Assembly (NCBI RefSeq): GCF_014656355.1
Contig: NZ_BNCG01000015.1
Location: 41,007-105,006, forward strand
Reading direction: 5' to 3'
Source: Camelimonas fluminis
GTDB lineage: Bacteria > Pseudomonadota > Alphaproteobacteria > Rhizobiales > Beijerinckiaceae
Length of the DNA: 64,000 bases
Every line of letters starts with the position of its first letter. Position 1 is the first letter of the stretch. The notes under the pieces are model-generated. The model saw only the letters and a program-made list of their open reading frames with translations. It was not told where the DNA came from and made no database searches. Below, in pieces: positions 1 through 9,275 of this stretch. The position numbers and the translations under genes are program-made.

Positions 1-407
1 GCCCCGCCGCCGACGATGATAATCCGTGATGGCGCTGAACCGCCAGGCAACGCGCGTCCAGGGGCCGGCTTCTTCTTGCCAACCATGATCCTCCCCAGCC
101 GCCGCTCCACCGCCCAGCAACTGACTGGAGCCAGGGCCGGCGCCGCGACAGCCTCGCCGGTGCGGAGGTCGAAACGCGCATGGTGCCAGGGGCAGCGGAT
201 CGTCCCTCCCACCACCAGCCCACTGGCCAGAGGTCCACTGTAGTGCGTGCACTCCGCGCTGATGGCGAAGATCTCTTCGCCGCGGCGCACCAGCAGAACG
301 GACTGGCCTTCGAACTGGCCGACGAGCATGCCGCCATCGGCAAGTTCTGCTTCAGCGACCCCTCTGGCCAGATCGGGGAGATCCGGATTTTCCTGATGCT
401 CAGCCAT
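1..407 (-). CDS. Rieske [2Fe-2S] domain fused to FAD/NAD-dependent oxidoreductase, 5' part only
   Basis: Reading the minus strand from an ATG at 407, preceded by GGAGG at good spacing, gives about 135 residues and runs off the left edge. The first ~100 residues are a Rieske domain: the cluster ligands are visible as CTH (about residue 54) and CPWHH (about residue 73), the two Cys-x-His pairs that bind [2Fe-2S]. After a short linker the sequence IIIVGGG begins, which is the start of a Rossmann dinucleotide-binding fold. This order is typical of AIF-like or nitrite-reductase-like proteins in which a Rieske ferredoxin is fused to a pyridine-nucleotide-disulfide oxidoreductase. Known members pass electrons from NADH through FAD to the Fe-S centre. 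The substrate or partner here is unknown because the catalytic part is outside the window. Confidence 0.85.
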   Translation of the reverse strand, partial: MAEHQENPDLPDLARGVAEAELADGGMLVGQFEGQSVLLVRRGEEIFAISAECTHYSGPLASGLVVGGTIRCPWHHARFDLRTGEAVAAPALAPVSCWAVERRLGRIMVGKKKPAPGRALPGGSAPSRIIIVGGG

Positions 408-796
408 TTCATCCTCCACATCATGCCAGCGTTTTTCCGTGCGACGTTTACGCCGCCGGCGCCGCAATACTGATCAGGACAGTTCCGCCATCACCGCCTT
501 CCGCATGGCCGGATTGGCCTGTATCCGTTGCTGGAAACGCTGGCCCCTCCCCAGGCTCGACGCCAACCTTCTCCGACCGGTTCGCCAGAAGAACAGACAG
601 GCGTCGGCGATGGAGCGGCTTCCGGCGACCCGGCAGACTGGCCGCCGTCAACTCCGTGCACCCCGCCCCGCAAGGCAAACACTCAACTTCGTCGGAACCG
701 ACGATAGCGCTGACGCCCCCGATCGGTAGGCTTGAACCCGAAACTGCGCCTGAACCGGGCAAGCAGCAAGACGAATAAAGAGAACGGGACAACAAC
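408..796. other. Divergent intergenic region
   Basis: These 389 bases separate two divergently oriented starts. Several frames are open but none has a usable ribosome binding site or recognisable protein motif. It presumably holds both promoters; I see no clear operator. Confidence 0.5.
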
Positions 797-2110
797 ATGA
801 GCGGTCATATGGGAGGGAACGTCGCGCAGATCGGTCATATTCTGACAACTGAGAGCGGCATGCCAAAGACAAGACGGGCTTCAGAACCGGACCGCGAATC
901 CCGGCTGCTGCTCCACGCCGTGAACGGGGCCTTTCCGCTCGCCGGACGCGCCATCAATCGCGAGCGTGTCTCGTCATTCCGCCGCGCCTTCTCGACCATG
1001 GCGTCGACCTTCGGTCGCCGCATCCCCTTGGCTGGTCTGGCGGAGCGCCAGATCCGCGGGCCAGACGGCAACGCCATCCCACTGCGCATCTATACGCCCG
1101 ACGGCCCGCCCGGCCTGAAGCCCGCATTCCTGTGGTGTCACGGCGGCGCTTTTGTCGTTGGCGATCTCAACACCAGCGACAGCATTTGCCGGGCCATTGC
1201 CCGCGCCTCTGGAGCCATTGTTATATCCGTGCGCTACCGCCTGGCGCCGGAGCATGACCTTTACGCAGGTCGCGAAGATTTTCTGGCGGCCCTGAACTGG
1301 GTCCACAAGAATGCCGAAACACTCGGCATCGACGGCAACCGCCTTGGCGTTGGCGGCGACAGTGCTGGCGGCAACATCAGCGCCGCCGTGGCCCAGGAGA
1401 ATATCCGCAGGGGCGGCCCGCGGCTCAGCCTGCAGGCGCTGGTCTATCCCGCGACCAATCTGGCGACGAGTTTCGCTTCAAAAGACGAAAACGCCGAAGG
1501 CTATCTGCTCACCGCCAATTTCATCGACTCGGTCGGCCCATTGGTCGAACGTGGCGAAGATCCGACGGATCCGTGGCTGTCGCCAGCTCATGCAGTCAGC
1601 CTGGCCGGACTGCCCCCGGCGGTGATCATCACGGCGGGCTTTGACCCAATCCGTGACGACGGCCTGTTTTACGCAGCGCAACTGCGCAGGGCTGGCGTTC
1701 CGGTGGAGTTGCTGCATTATCCAGGCCAGTTCCACGGCTTCTTCAACTTCGACGCCTTGCTGGGCGCGGCGCGCGACGCCCAGGAGCGGGTTGGCGTCGC
1801 GTTGCGCGATGCCTTCGCTGCCGAGCCGGCGCCAAACCGGACGATCGAAATCGCCGACCACCGTCCGTGGCTTGATGCGCGCCTGTCAAAGGACCTGATT
1901 ACCGGCGCCATGCTGGCTGGCCGTTCGGTCCGGCAATGGAACAGCCATGTGTTGCGCAGCCTCTCGCCAGAGACGGCATACGCCGCCGCCAACCTGTTGC
2001 GCCCCTTCTGGGCGCCGGCAGCCATGGCGCGACGCACCATCTCGGGCTACATCAACGCTCTGAACGCCCAGCAGAGTTACCCACCCCAGGCGGGAACCCC
2101 CTCCGCCTGA
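797..2110 (+). CDS. HSL-family alpha/beta hydrolase (esterase/lipase) with long C-terminal tail
   Basis: A 437-residue protein with the hormone-sensitive-lipase signature. The oxyanion-hole motif HGGA is at about residue 115, followed by SVRYRLAPEH. The nucleophile elbow GDSAGG is at about 186-191, and the remaining triad candidates are an Asp in AGFDPIRDD (about 281) and His in QFHGFF (about 312). Such enzymes hydrolyse short acyl esters in the cytoplasm. The family is normally about 300-320 residues; here some 110 residues follow the catalytic His and resemble nothing I recognise. The ATG at 797 has a poor ribosome binding site, and the in-frame ATG at 860 is an alternative that would remove 21 poorly conserved residues. 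It is transcribed away from the Rieske gene, and the substrate is not predictable. Confidence 0.85.
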   Translation: MSGHMGGNVAQIGHILTTESGMPKTRRASEPDRESRLLLHAVNGAFPLAGRAINRERVSSFRRAFSTMASTFGRRIPLAGLAERQIRGPDGNAIPLRIYTPDGPPGLKPAFLWCHGGAFVVGDLNTSDSICRAIARASGAIVISVRYRLAPEHDLYAGREDFLAALNWVHKNAETLGIDGNRLGVGGDSAGGNISAAVAQENIRRGGPRLSLQALVYPATNLATSFASKDENAEGYLLTANFIDSVGPLVERGEDPTDPWLSPAHAVSLAGLPPAVIITAGFDPIRDDGLFYAAQLRRAGVPVELLHYPGQFHGFFNFDALLGAARDAQERVGVALRDAFAAEPAPNRTIEIADHRPWLDARLSKDLITGAMLAGRSVRQWNSHVLRSLSPETAYAAANLLRPFWAPAAMARRTISGYINALNAQQSYPPQAGTPSA

Positions 2111-2276
2111 CCTTGCAGCGATCAGGCGGGCTTCGATTGACGCCGATTGGTTACAAAATCCGGCGCGCAGGCGGATAGCCGCGATTTTTGTTCTGTCCGC
2201 GCATCGAAACGTAATTGCGCGGATCGGCCGCCTTCCGGAGCTTTTCGCGACGAGAATGCGCCAAATTAAGATGATG

Positions 2277-2314
2277 GAGCAGTTTTGGTGAACTGGTTTT
2301 CACCGAAACTGCTC
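2277..2314. repeat. Palindromic element / hairpin at 3' end of autotransporter gene
   Basis: Sixteen-base arms beginning GAGCAGTTTTGGTGAA and ending TTCACCGAAACTGCTC pair with one G-T mismatch around a short loop. The last bases overlap the autotransporter stop codon. It could act as its terminator. Related sequences occur at 25389, 38306 and 42607. Confidence 0.7.
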
Positions 2315-5300
2315 TAGAAATGGATGGCGGCGCGAACCCCGGCGCGATGGCTGAGATAGTCCTTGCCGATCTGCGCCTTGTATTCGCCACGCAATTCGAA
2401 GCCGCCTTTCCTGAAAAACTGTACGCCGGCGCCGACGTCAAGAAGATAGCGCGGCAGTTCGCTGGTCGAGGTGAAGCCAGGCCCCTCGCTGAAGCCGTCA
2501 ACAAAGCTGGCGCGGGTGCTGAGGCCGGTGTCCGACAACCAGGTCGCCCCGAGGCTGACGTAAGGGCGCAGCCATGAGCCAGGCTCCAGATCCGCGCGAA
2601 CGCCCAGCTCCACCGCCGGGCTCACCGCCACCGTCCACTCTCGCAGTGGCGCGATCTTCATGGTCGCGCCGACGCCCTCGGTGACATAGCCGGGCATCCG
2701 CGTGTGAATGACATCGACATCAAGATACGGGCGCAGATACCAGCCGTCGAAGGCAAATTCATAGGCCGCCCGCCCGCGCGCGCCGAATGTCCACGCATGG
2801 GTGTCGACCTTGTTCATCCACTGTTCGTCATCAATGGCGAAAGACGTTCTGACGTCCTGCGAGGCAAACCCGGCGTGCAGAACGGCGGCGAAATACCAGG
2901 CCCCGACCTGGTGCTTCAGGGCGACCGAGACGTCGCCGCCCTGGCCGCGGTACTTCGTGGCCATGTCGCTGGATTGCATCATGTCGACATTGTATGCGGC
3001 GCTGGCGCCAAGGAACCAGTTGGGAGCCAGCTCCCACTGGCCGCCCACCTGGTAGCTGAGACTGTCCTGGCGGTAGCCATCCGTGGTTGACGTGTTGAAC
3101 AACATCGTGCGTCCACCCGTGACGGCGCCCCAGACACACTGGTTTTCATTGATCATTGCGCCGCCATCCACGAACACCGGACAACTGAGCGCACGCCCCA
3201 TGGAGCCGCGCGCGCTGACCGTCTGCGCCGCCGCCGGCTGCTGCCTGCCTTCGGGCGACAGTCTGTCAATGGCGTTCATGTATTCAGTTGCTGAACCGGC
3301 ATTGGCCAGCGCAGCGAAGATCTGGGATTGCGCCATAGCCTCCGGATGAGAGGCCGAATCCCAGCCCTTCTGCAGCGCCATGATCATTGCCAGTTCCGTC
3401 TGGGTGAGCGGCGCACCGCCGGTCGCGCCCTGGAAATCGGCCTTGGGCTGGATAATCAGCCGGTTGCCACTGTCGAGAAACGACCAGGAAACCGGGCCAG
3501 CCTGAGGTTGGGCCAGTGAGGCTGAGCTGCGCCCTGTCAGCCACTGGGCCTCAATGACCGACAGCGGCGTTTTTGTCAGCCGCTCGCCAACGCGGGGCTG
3601 AATGCGCAACCCGTCAATGTGCACCTGGCTGGCCTGGATATAGTCCGCCGACACCACGTTGCTGCCTGCGGGCCTGTCGACGTCGACATTCATGACGCCG
3701 CCGAGATTCACTTTGGTCTGGTCCGAAAACCAGGCCTTGCCGAGCGTTCCGACGCCGCCGACCTCAAGCGCGCCCCTGTTGATGAAGGCGCCGTCGGCGC
3801 CAAGGTTGACCCGCGACAACAGACCCTCGCCGTAGCCGAACACCATCGCGCGGCCGCCGCCCGTGTCAAAAACAGCGCCGGCTTCGTTGACGAAACGGCT
3901 GCCGCCGCCGTCATCGGCGATATCGACCCCGCCTGTCAGCCGGCCCCGGTTGGAGATGCTCATCGGCGCGCCATAGCCGAGGATGGCCTGACCGGACAGG
4001 GCGCTGACCTGCGACCCCGCTTCCAGGATTACCGTGGTGCGGCCGCCATCGACGCGTATGGCCGCGCCATTGGCGGAGCCACCCTGAATAACGCCGGTAT
4101 GGCGGATAAGGTTATAGTGCTCCGGGCGCGAACGCTCGATATCAATGGAGCCGTCAGCCTTTTGTACGCCGTTCTGTACGAAAATGCCGTAAGCGTTGCG
4201 ACCGGTAGCGACAATATCGCCGACGGTCTGGATGCTGATGTGGCCTCCCCGCCCTTCTTCACGCTCGGCGTGCTTGCCGTAAACTTTCCATGGCGCGTCA
4301 GTACGATCGCCGAACTCACTGACGCCAAAAGGAAAACGCGTGGCGGCGTTGGAGGCGCGCGGTTCGCTCCACTGGTTGATGTTGTAGCCATACCCGCCGC
4401 CGCCGCCGAGGCTCTGCACGAAGACGCCGTGAGCGCTGGCTCCCGTTGTGTGGATGCTGAGACGCGCGGCGTTATCCAGCATGTCGATCGCAACGGTTCC
4501 GCCGTCGACCGATTGCCGGGGCGAAAACAGACTGTCGGGAAGCAGGATTTCCTCGAACACCCGCTTGTATCCGACCTGCGGATTGCGGACGCTCCAGCCG
4601 CCGTTGCCCGAGCCGGCGTAGCCGCCGCCGCCGCCGATCGACTGGGCGAACACGCCCATGGCGCCGTCGCCGGTCGTGGTGATATTGGCATGACCACCAA
4701 ATGTAATGTTGATGTCGCCGCCCTTGCCGCGCGCGCCGCCCGATGCGCCCAGCACAGCGTTGCGGGTTGCATGGCCGCCAGCTCCGGCGTCGGCGCCAAA
4801 ACCGCCGCCGCCACCGATCGACTGGGCGAACAGGCCGATCGCGCCATGTCCGGTGGTCTCGATGGTCCCAAACTGGTGCACGCGCACCGCGCCGCCATCG
4901 CCGCCTCGACCACCACGGCCGCCGATGCTGGCGGTAAGCGACAGCGGTGGGATCACCGAATTCCAGTCCATTTCGGCCTTGCCGCCGCCGGTCTGGCCAA
5001 GCGTGCCCAGATTGAAGTCCTTGAGCAGGTCGTTGGCGAGCCTGAGCACCTCCAGCTCTTCCTGCGAACCGGCGATATTGTCGACCGAAAGCGGCGACTT
5101 GCGCTCGACGAAATAGGCGCCGCCTCCGCCGCCGACCGATTGCGCCACAAGGCCGTGAGCTTCCTTGCCCTGGGTTCTGATGGTTCCTGAATTGGTCACG
5201 ACGACATCCTTGCCATCGGACCAGGAGGAGCCGGAGCCGCCCATGTTGACTGTGGCGCTCACCGTGCCGATGGCGTCGGTATTGACGGCGCCGCCCGCAA

Positions 5301-8300
5301 GTCCGCCGCCGCCGCCAATACTCTGGGCCAGCACGCCGAACGATGCGACGCCACGGGTTTCGATCAGGCCGCCGTTGTTGACGGTCACGCCGCCGCCAGA
5401 GCCGCCCGAACCGCCGGAGCCTCCGACGTTCATCTGGATATTGTACCAGTTTGCGCCCGAGGTGACGGCGCCGCCGCCGGAACCTCCGCCGCCGCCAACG
5501 CTCTGGGCAAACATGCCATAGGAGACCGGGCCATGCGTGATGATCGTCCCGTCATTCCGGACGTTCACCGCGCCGCCGGCTCCGCCATCGCCGCCCGACC
5601 CGCCGATGGACAGGTTCAGGGCAACCGTCGCCTTCGTCGGGGTGACCTTTCCGACGACCTCCTTGAGAGCGCCTTTCAGGCCATCGGTCAGCTTCTCCAT
5701 GATATAATTCAGCGCGCCGGTTTTGGCCGCCTCATAGATGGCCACGCTCACGAAGTCCCTCACGGGAACTTCGGGGATCAGCGGCTTGCCTTCCTTGAGA
5801 TTGATCTCGTTCTGCTTGCGGATTTTTTCATTCTGCCTGATGGCGTCCTTCGCGGAACTCCATCCTGATTTGACGATCGTCAGGACAGTCTTGGCCTGCC
5901 CCAGACGCTCCTGCGTCGGGCTCTTCTTGTCCAGCAGTCCGGCTTCGGCGCGGGCGATGTCGGGATTGCCGAACTGGCCGCTGGCGCGCTTGTTGATCTT
6001 GATCAGATCGTCCGCGAGCTGCAGCACGGCGTCCGTCGCTTCAATGCCAGAGCCCAGCGAGGGGCCGCTTTTGGCCTTTGCCGCGAGGGCGCCGCCATCG
6101 CCGCCGCCGCCGCCGACGCTTTGGGCAAAAATACCCGCGGAACCGCCATCATGTGTCTCGATGCGACCGCTGCGGGCGTTGACCACGTTGACGACGCCGC
6201 CATTGCCGCCGGAGCCGCCGGAGCCGCCGATATTGAGACTGCTGGAACGCTCCGACGTTCCAAGGCTGAGAAAGCCGCCGCCAGAGCCGCCGCCGCCGCC
6301 GATGCTCTGGGCCAGAATCCCGCGTGCATTCTCGCCGTGGGTCGTCACCGACCCTTCGTTGCTCACCAGCGTCAGGCCGCCCGAGCCGCCGCGGCCGCCT
6401 GAACCGCCGATAGCCAGGCGCACTGACCACGTGTCAGCTATCGGCACGCCGTCCTGCACGATCGTCGAGACATATCCCTGATTGGAAACGCCCTTGGCGG
6501 CGCTGGCCGAACCGGCTCCGCCGTCGCCGCCGCCGCCGCCGATGCTCTGGGCCAGAATGCCGGTGGCGAACCTGCCGTGGGTGGTGATCGCATTCACATT
6601 GGCGATGCTCGCAAGGCCGCCGGAGCCACCCCCTTTGGCCGAGCCGCCGAGGCTGAAGGCAAGCGAGAAATTTTTGGTGAAGCCAATAACGTCGGCCACC
6701 GCCGCCGCTGCGCCAGCGGCGCCGCCGCCGCCGCCAATGCTGCCGGCATAGACGCCATAGGCCTTCTCGCCCCAGGTTTCGACGCCCGCGCGATTGTAGA
6801 CCGAGACATCGCCGCCGGCGCCGCCCGCGCCGCCATCGCCGCCCATGGCAAACGACAGGGCCAGCGCCGGATAAGGCGGCGGCGCAATTGCGAAGGCATA
6901 GGCGCTGGCGTTTCCAGCCTTGCCGCCGCCGCCGCCGACGCTGCGCGCCTCCACGCCATGGGCTTCCATACCCTTTGTCGTGATATTCGAGCCGTTCTCG
7001 ACAAACACGGCCCCGCCGTCGCCGCCCATGCCGCCGTTGCCGCCGATCGCCACGGACACCGCCGCGAACACGCCCGCCGTCGATGTGTTGGCCGAGCCGC
7101 CCGCGCCGCCGCCGCCGCCGACGCTCTGGGCCACGATGCCGCTGGCGAGACGCCCCGTGGTCGTGATCGATGGCGCCGCAAGGCCGCCTGGAGGCAGGGT
7201 GGACGTAACGTTGACAAAGCCGCCCGAGCCGCCGCCGCCGCCATCGCCGCCTGCTGAATAGCCCAGCAAAATATTGAGTACGCTGCTGGATGAGCCGCCA
7301 CCGCCGCCGCCGCCGCCGACGGACTGCGCCAACACGCCGAAGGCGCTCTCGCCTTCAGTTGAGATCATCCCGTTCTGGGCGAGGAGCACCGCACCGCCGG
7401 AGCCGCCGGAACCGCCCTCTCCGCCCTTGCCCGCAGGAAAAAATGCGTTGGAGCTGCCGCCGCCAGCGCCGCCGCCGGAACTTGCCCCCGGCGTATAGCT
7501 GCTGCGCTGGAAGGCATTGACCGCGCCGCCGCCGCCAAGCGATTGGGCGACAACGCCGATGGCGCCCTTGCCATGCGTGACGACTGAACCGCTATTCACC
7601 ACCTCGACGGAGCCGCCATTGCCAGCGGCGCCTCCATCGCCGCCGCTACGCCCGCCCCAGGCCGAAGCGCCGTTACCGCCGGACCCGCCAATGGACCACG
7701 CGGCGAGGCCAAATGAGTAATTGCCGAACGTGGTGATCTCGCCAGCCTGCAGCACGTTGACCGCGCCGCCATGCGCCGCATCGCCGCCCTTGCCGCCGCC
7801 TGAGCCGACATTCCCGCTGACCATGGCAAGTTGCCGTCCGCCACGGCCGCCGACCGACTGCGCCAGCACGCCCGTGGACGCCTCGCCCTGGGTGGTGATC
7901 GCGCCATGATTGCTGAACGTAACCGTCCCCCCATTGCCGGCCCCTGGCAGCACCCGCTGATAGGTGCCGCCATCCATGCCGGCGCCGCCGACGGATTCGG
8001 CGATGACGCCAGGGGCCCAGCCACCCTTCGTCGACACGCGGGCGGCCGGACCGATGGTTACGGCTACAGAGCCGCCGGCCGCGCCCGGAAACAGATAGGC
8101 GTCACGGGCGTCGATGCCGACCGGCCAGGCGCCAATGGCGCGGATCGCCTCCGGGGAGCGGTTGCGTCCGGTCTGTCCGCCTGCGGACGTCGCCCAGACG
8201 CCGCCAAAATGATCGCCAGATGTTGAAACAACGCCCTGCACGTCAAGGATGACCGATCCCGCCGCGCCGCCCGCGCCAGAACTCCAGTAGCCAACGCGTC

Positions 8301-8787
8301 CATCGCCGCCCATCGAATAGACGCGCAGCAGGGCGATATCGATGGTCTGGCTGCCGGCGCCGTACAGGTCGCCGCGCTGGATGACAGTGACATTGCCGGC
8401 GGAGCCGCCCTTTTTACCGGGCGTGTAATACGGGCTGCCCGCGGCCGTGAAAGCAGCGCCGAGGGCGCCGTGGCCGCCAGCGGAGCCGATTTCCACCGCC
8501 ACCCCGCCTGAGGGCGCGCCGGTATTGCTGAAATCATTGACAATCGAGACGCCCGCAGCGTCGAGACCATGCGTGGAGTCCACCGAGACCCGGGGAACAA
8601 GGGCAGGATTGTAACCCCAGCAACTGCGTTCGTTGGACCAGCACTGATCCTTGCCGTTTGCGCCGCGCTCGACCTGTCTGGCGACGCTTTCAGCCATGGC
8701 CGGGCTGGGGCTTACAGCGAGCGCGGCCGTCATCAGCGCCAAAAGACTTACGCCTGACCACCATTGTTGTGAACTCGCCGCACCCAT
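2314..8787 (-). CDS. Giant glycine-rich autotransporter (type Va secretion), beta-barrel at C terminus
   Basis: A 2157-residue protein predicted to export itself to the cell surface. Residues 1-32 are a signal peptide ending AMA. The passenger (about 33-1500) is built from roughly 17 units of 60-90 residues, each with a Gly-rich turn, a short beta segment of the type I.T.G and the hallmark AQS(V/I)GGGGG, which suggests a long beta-helix. Two stretches without Gly repeats, charged and helix-like, interrupt it (nt about 5600-6080 and 4950-5110). Residues ~1500-1850 look like a linker/beta-helix cap. The last ~270 residues form the autotransporter barrel, ending HRAGVRAAIHF with the C-terminal Phe expected of outer-membrane proteins. 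No protease or lipase motif is visible, so an adhesin or surface-layer role is inferred only. Start chosen at the ATG giving the intact signal peptide. Confidence 0.92.
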   Translation of the reverse strand: MGAASSQQWWSGVSLLALMTAALAVSPSPAMAESVARQVERGANGKDQCWSNERSCWGYNPALVPRVSVDSTHGLDAAGVSIVNDFSNTGAPSGGVAVEIGSAGGHGALGAAFTAAGSPYYTPGKKGGSAGNVTVIQRGDLYGAGSQTIDIALLRVYSMGGDGRVGYWSSGAGGAAGSVILDVQGVVSTSGDHFGGVWATSAGGQTGRNRSPEAIRAIGAWPVGIDARDAYLFPGAAGGSVAVTIGPAARVSTKGGWAPGVIAESVGGAGMDGGTYQRVLPGAGNGGTVTFSNHGAITTQGEASTGVLAQSVGGRGGRQLAMVSGNVGSGGGKGGDAAHGGAVNVLQAGEITTFGNYSFGLAAWSIGGSGGNGASAWGGRSGGDGGAAGNGGSVEVVNSGSVVTHGKGAIGVVAQSLGGGGAVNAFQRSSYTPGASSGGGAGGGSSNAFFPAGKGGEGGSGGSGGAVLLAQNGMISTEGESAFGVLAQSVGGGGGGGGSSSSVLNILLGYSAGGDGGGGGSGGFVNVTSTLPPGGLAAPSITTTGRLASGIVAQSVGGGGGAGGSANTSTAGVFAAVSVAIGGNGGMGGDGGAVFVENGSNITTKGMEAHGVEARSVGGGGGKAGNASAYAFAIAPPPYPALALSFAMGGDGGAGGAGGDVSVYNRAGVETWGEKAYGVYAGSIGGGGGAAGAAAAVADVIGFTKNFSLAFSLGGSAKGGGSGGLASIANVNAITTHGRFATGILAQSIGGGGGDGGAGSASAAKGVSNQGYVSTIVQDGVPIADTWSVRLAIGGSGGRGGSGGLTLVSNEGSVTTHGENARGILAQSIGGGGGSGGGFLSLGTSERSSSLNIGGSGGSGGNGGVVNVVNARSGRIETHDGGSAGIFAQSVGGGGGDGGALAAKAKSGPSLGSGIEATDAVLQLADDLIKINKRASGQFGNPDIARAEAGLLDKKSPTQERLGQAKTVLTIVKSGWSSAKDAIRQNEKIRKQNEINLKEGKPLIPEVPVRDFVSVAIYEAAKTGALNYIMEKLTDGLKGALKEVVGKVTPTKATVALNLSIGGSGGDGGAGGAVNVRNDGTIITHGPVSYGMFAQSVGGGGGSGGGAVTSGANWYNIQMNVGGSGGSGGSGGGVTVNNGGLIETRGVASFGVLAQSIGGGGGLAGGAVNTDAIGTVSATVNMGGSGSSWSDGKDVVVTNSGTIRTQGKEAHGLVAQSVGGGGGAYFVERKSPLSVDNIAGSQEELEVLRLANDLLKDFNLGTLGQTGGGKAEMDWNSVIPPLSLTASIGGRGGRGGDGGAVRVHQFGTIETTGHGAIGLFAQSIGGGGGFGADAGAGGHATRNAVLGASGGARGKGGDINITFGGHANITTTGDGAMGVFAQSIGGGGGYAGSGNGGWSVRNPQVGYKRVFEEILLPDSLFSPRQSVDGGTVAIDMLDNAARLSIHTTGASAHGVFVQSLGGGGGYGYNINQWSEPRASNAATRFPFGVSEFGDRTDAPWKVYGKHAEREEGRGGHISIQTVGDIVATGRNAYGIFVQNGVQKADGSIDIERSRPEHYNLIRHTGVIQGGSANGAAIRVDGGRTTVILEAGSQVSALSGQAILGYGAPMSISNRGRLTGGVDIADDGGGSRFVNEAGAVFDTGGGRAMVFGYGEGLLSRVNLGADGAFINRGALEVGGVGTLGKAWFSDQTKVNLGGVMNVDVDRPAGSNVVSADYIQASQVHIDGLRIQPRVGERLTKTPLSVIEAQWLTGRSSASLAQPQAGPVSWSFLDSGNRLIIQPKADFQGATGGAPLTQTELAMIMALQKGWDSASHPEAMAQSQIFAALANAGSATEYMNAIDRLSPEGRQQPAAAQTVSARGSMGRALSCPVFVDGGAMINENQCVWGAVTGGRTMLFNTSTTDGYRQDSLSYQVGGQWELAPNWFLGASAAYNVDMMQSSDMATKYRGQGGDVSVALKHQVGAWYFAAVLHAGFASQDVRTSFAIDDEQWMNKVDTHAWTFGARGRAAYEFAFDGWYLRPYLDVDVIHTRMPGYVTEGVGATMKIAPLREWTVAVSPAVELGVRADLEPGSWLRPYVSLGATWLSDTGLSTRASFVDGFSEGPGFTSTSELPRYLLDVGAGVQFFRKGGFELRGEYKAQIGKDYLSHRAGVRAAIHF

Positions 8788-8954
8788 CTGACGCCCCGAT
8801 CATCCAAAATACGGACATACCCTGCGCCACACGCTAAGCCCGAATGCCGTCCGGTGATACGATCGAGTTGGAACCAAATGGAACGCTTTGGAACGGCGCA
8901 TAAGCATCTGGGCCCCGCCGGGAAGAACCTTGGGGCGTCACCCCGGACTTGACC

Positions 8955-9176
8955 GGAGGCGACGCCAGTGGGGCGGATCAGTGACGACGCCCGCCAGCGC
9001 CTTCCACACCCGGGAACCTGCGTGTCCGCCATGAAGGCCGCGATCCTCGGGTCGACATCAGCCGCGAAGGATTCCGTGAACCCCACCTTGTCGAGGAACA
9101 GGAAACCGCTCGCCGGAAGAGGATCGGCGACGCTGGCGACCAGGACCCCGCGGTCATGGAAGGACGCGGCGCAGAC
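8955..9176 (-). pseudogene. Fragment of an alpha/beta hydrolase gene
   Basis: On the minus strand one frame reads GFLFLDKVGFTESFAADV, then DPRIAAFMADTQVPG; a one-base shift then continues as VWKALAGVVTDPPHWRRL. This matches from memory an internal portion of a common proteobacterial alpha/beta hydrolase family (the segment DGFLFLD...F..AFAAD(V/L)....AAFMA.SQVP before the catalytic Asp). Neither the nucleophile elbow nor the C-terminal His region is present, and there is no start. I read it as a frameshifted remnant between the ligase and autotransporter genes. Confidence 0.55.
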
Positions 9177-9275
9177 GCAGGGAACGACGTGGCGCTCCGA
9201 TCCTGTCCGGTTCGCCGCTCACGGTTTCACAGCCCGCACGCGACGGGATCCGGCGTCGCCGGCGCGGGATGCGCA

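Noticed and set aside
448..798. 116-codon minus-strand frame in the first intergenic region
   Set aside because: No ribosome binding site, Cys/Ser/Gly-rich random-looking composition, no motif.
3619..5190. Long plus-strand open frame of 523 codons opposite the autotransporter
   Set aside because: It is a by-product of GCC/GGC-rich repeats; no start signal or domain. The minus-strand frame has signal peptide, repeats and barrel.
7274..7520. Possible CRISPR or tandem repeat array within the GC-rich region
   Set aside because: The repeats are in-frame Gly codons of the autotransporter passenger with no regular repeat/spacer structure.
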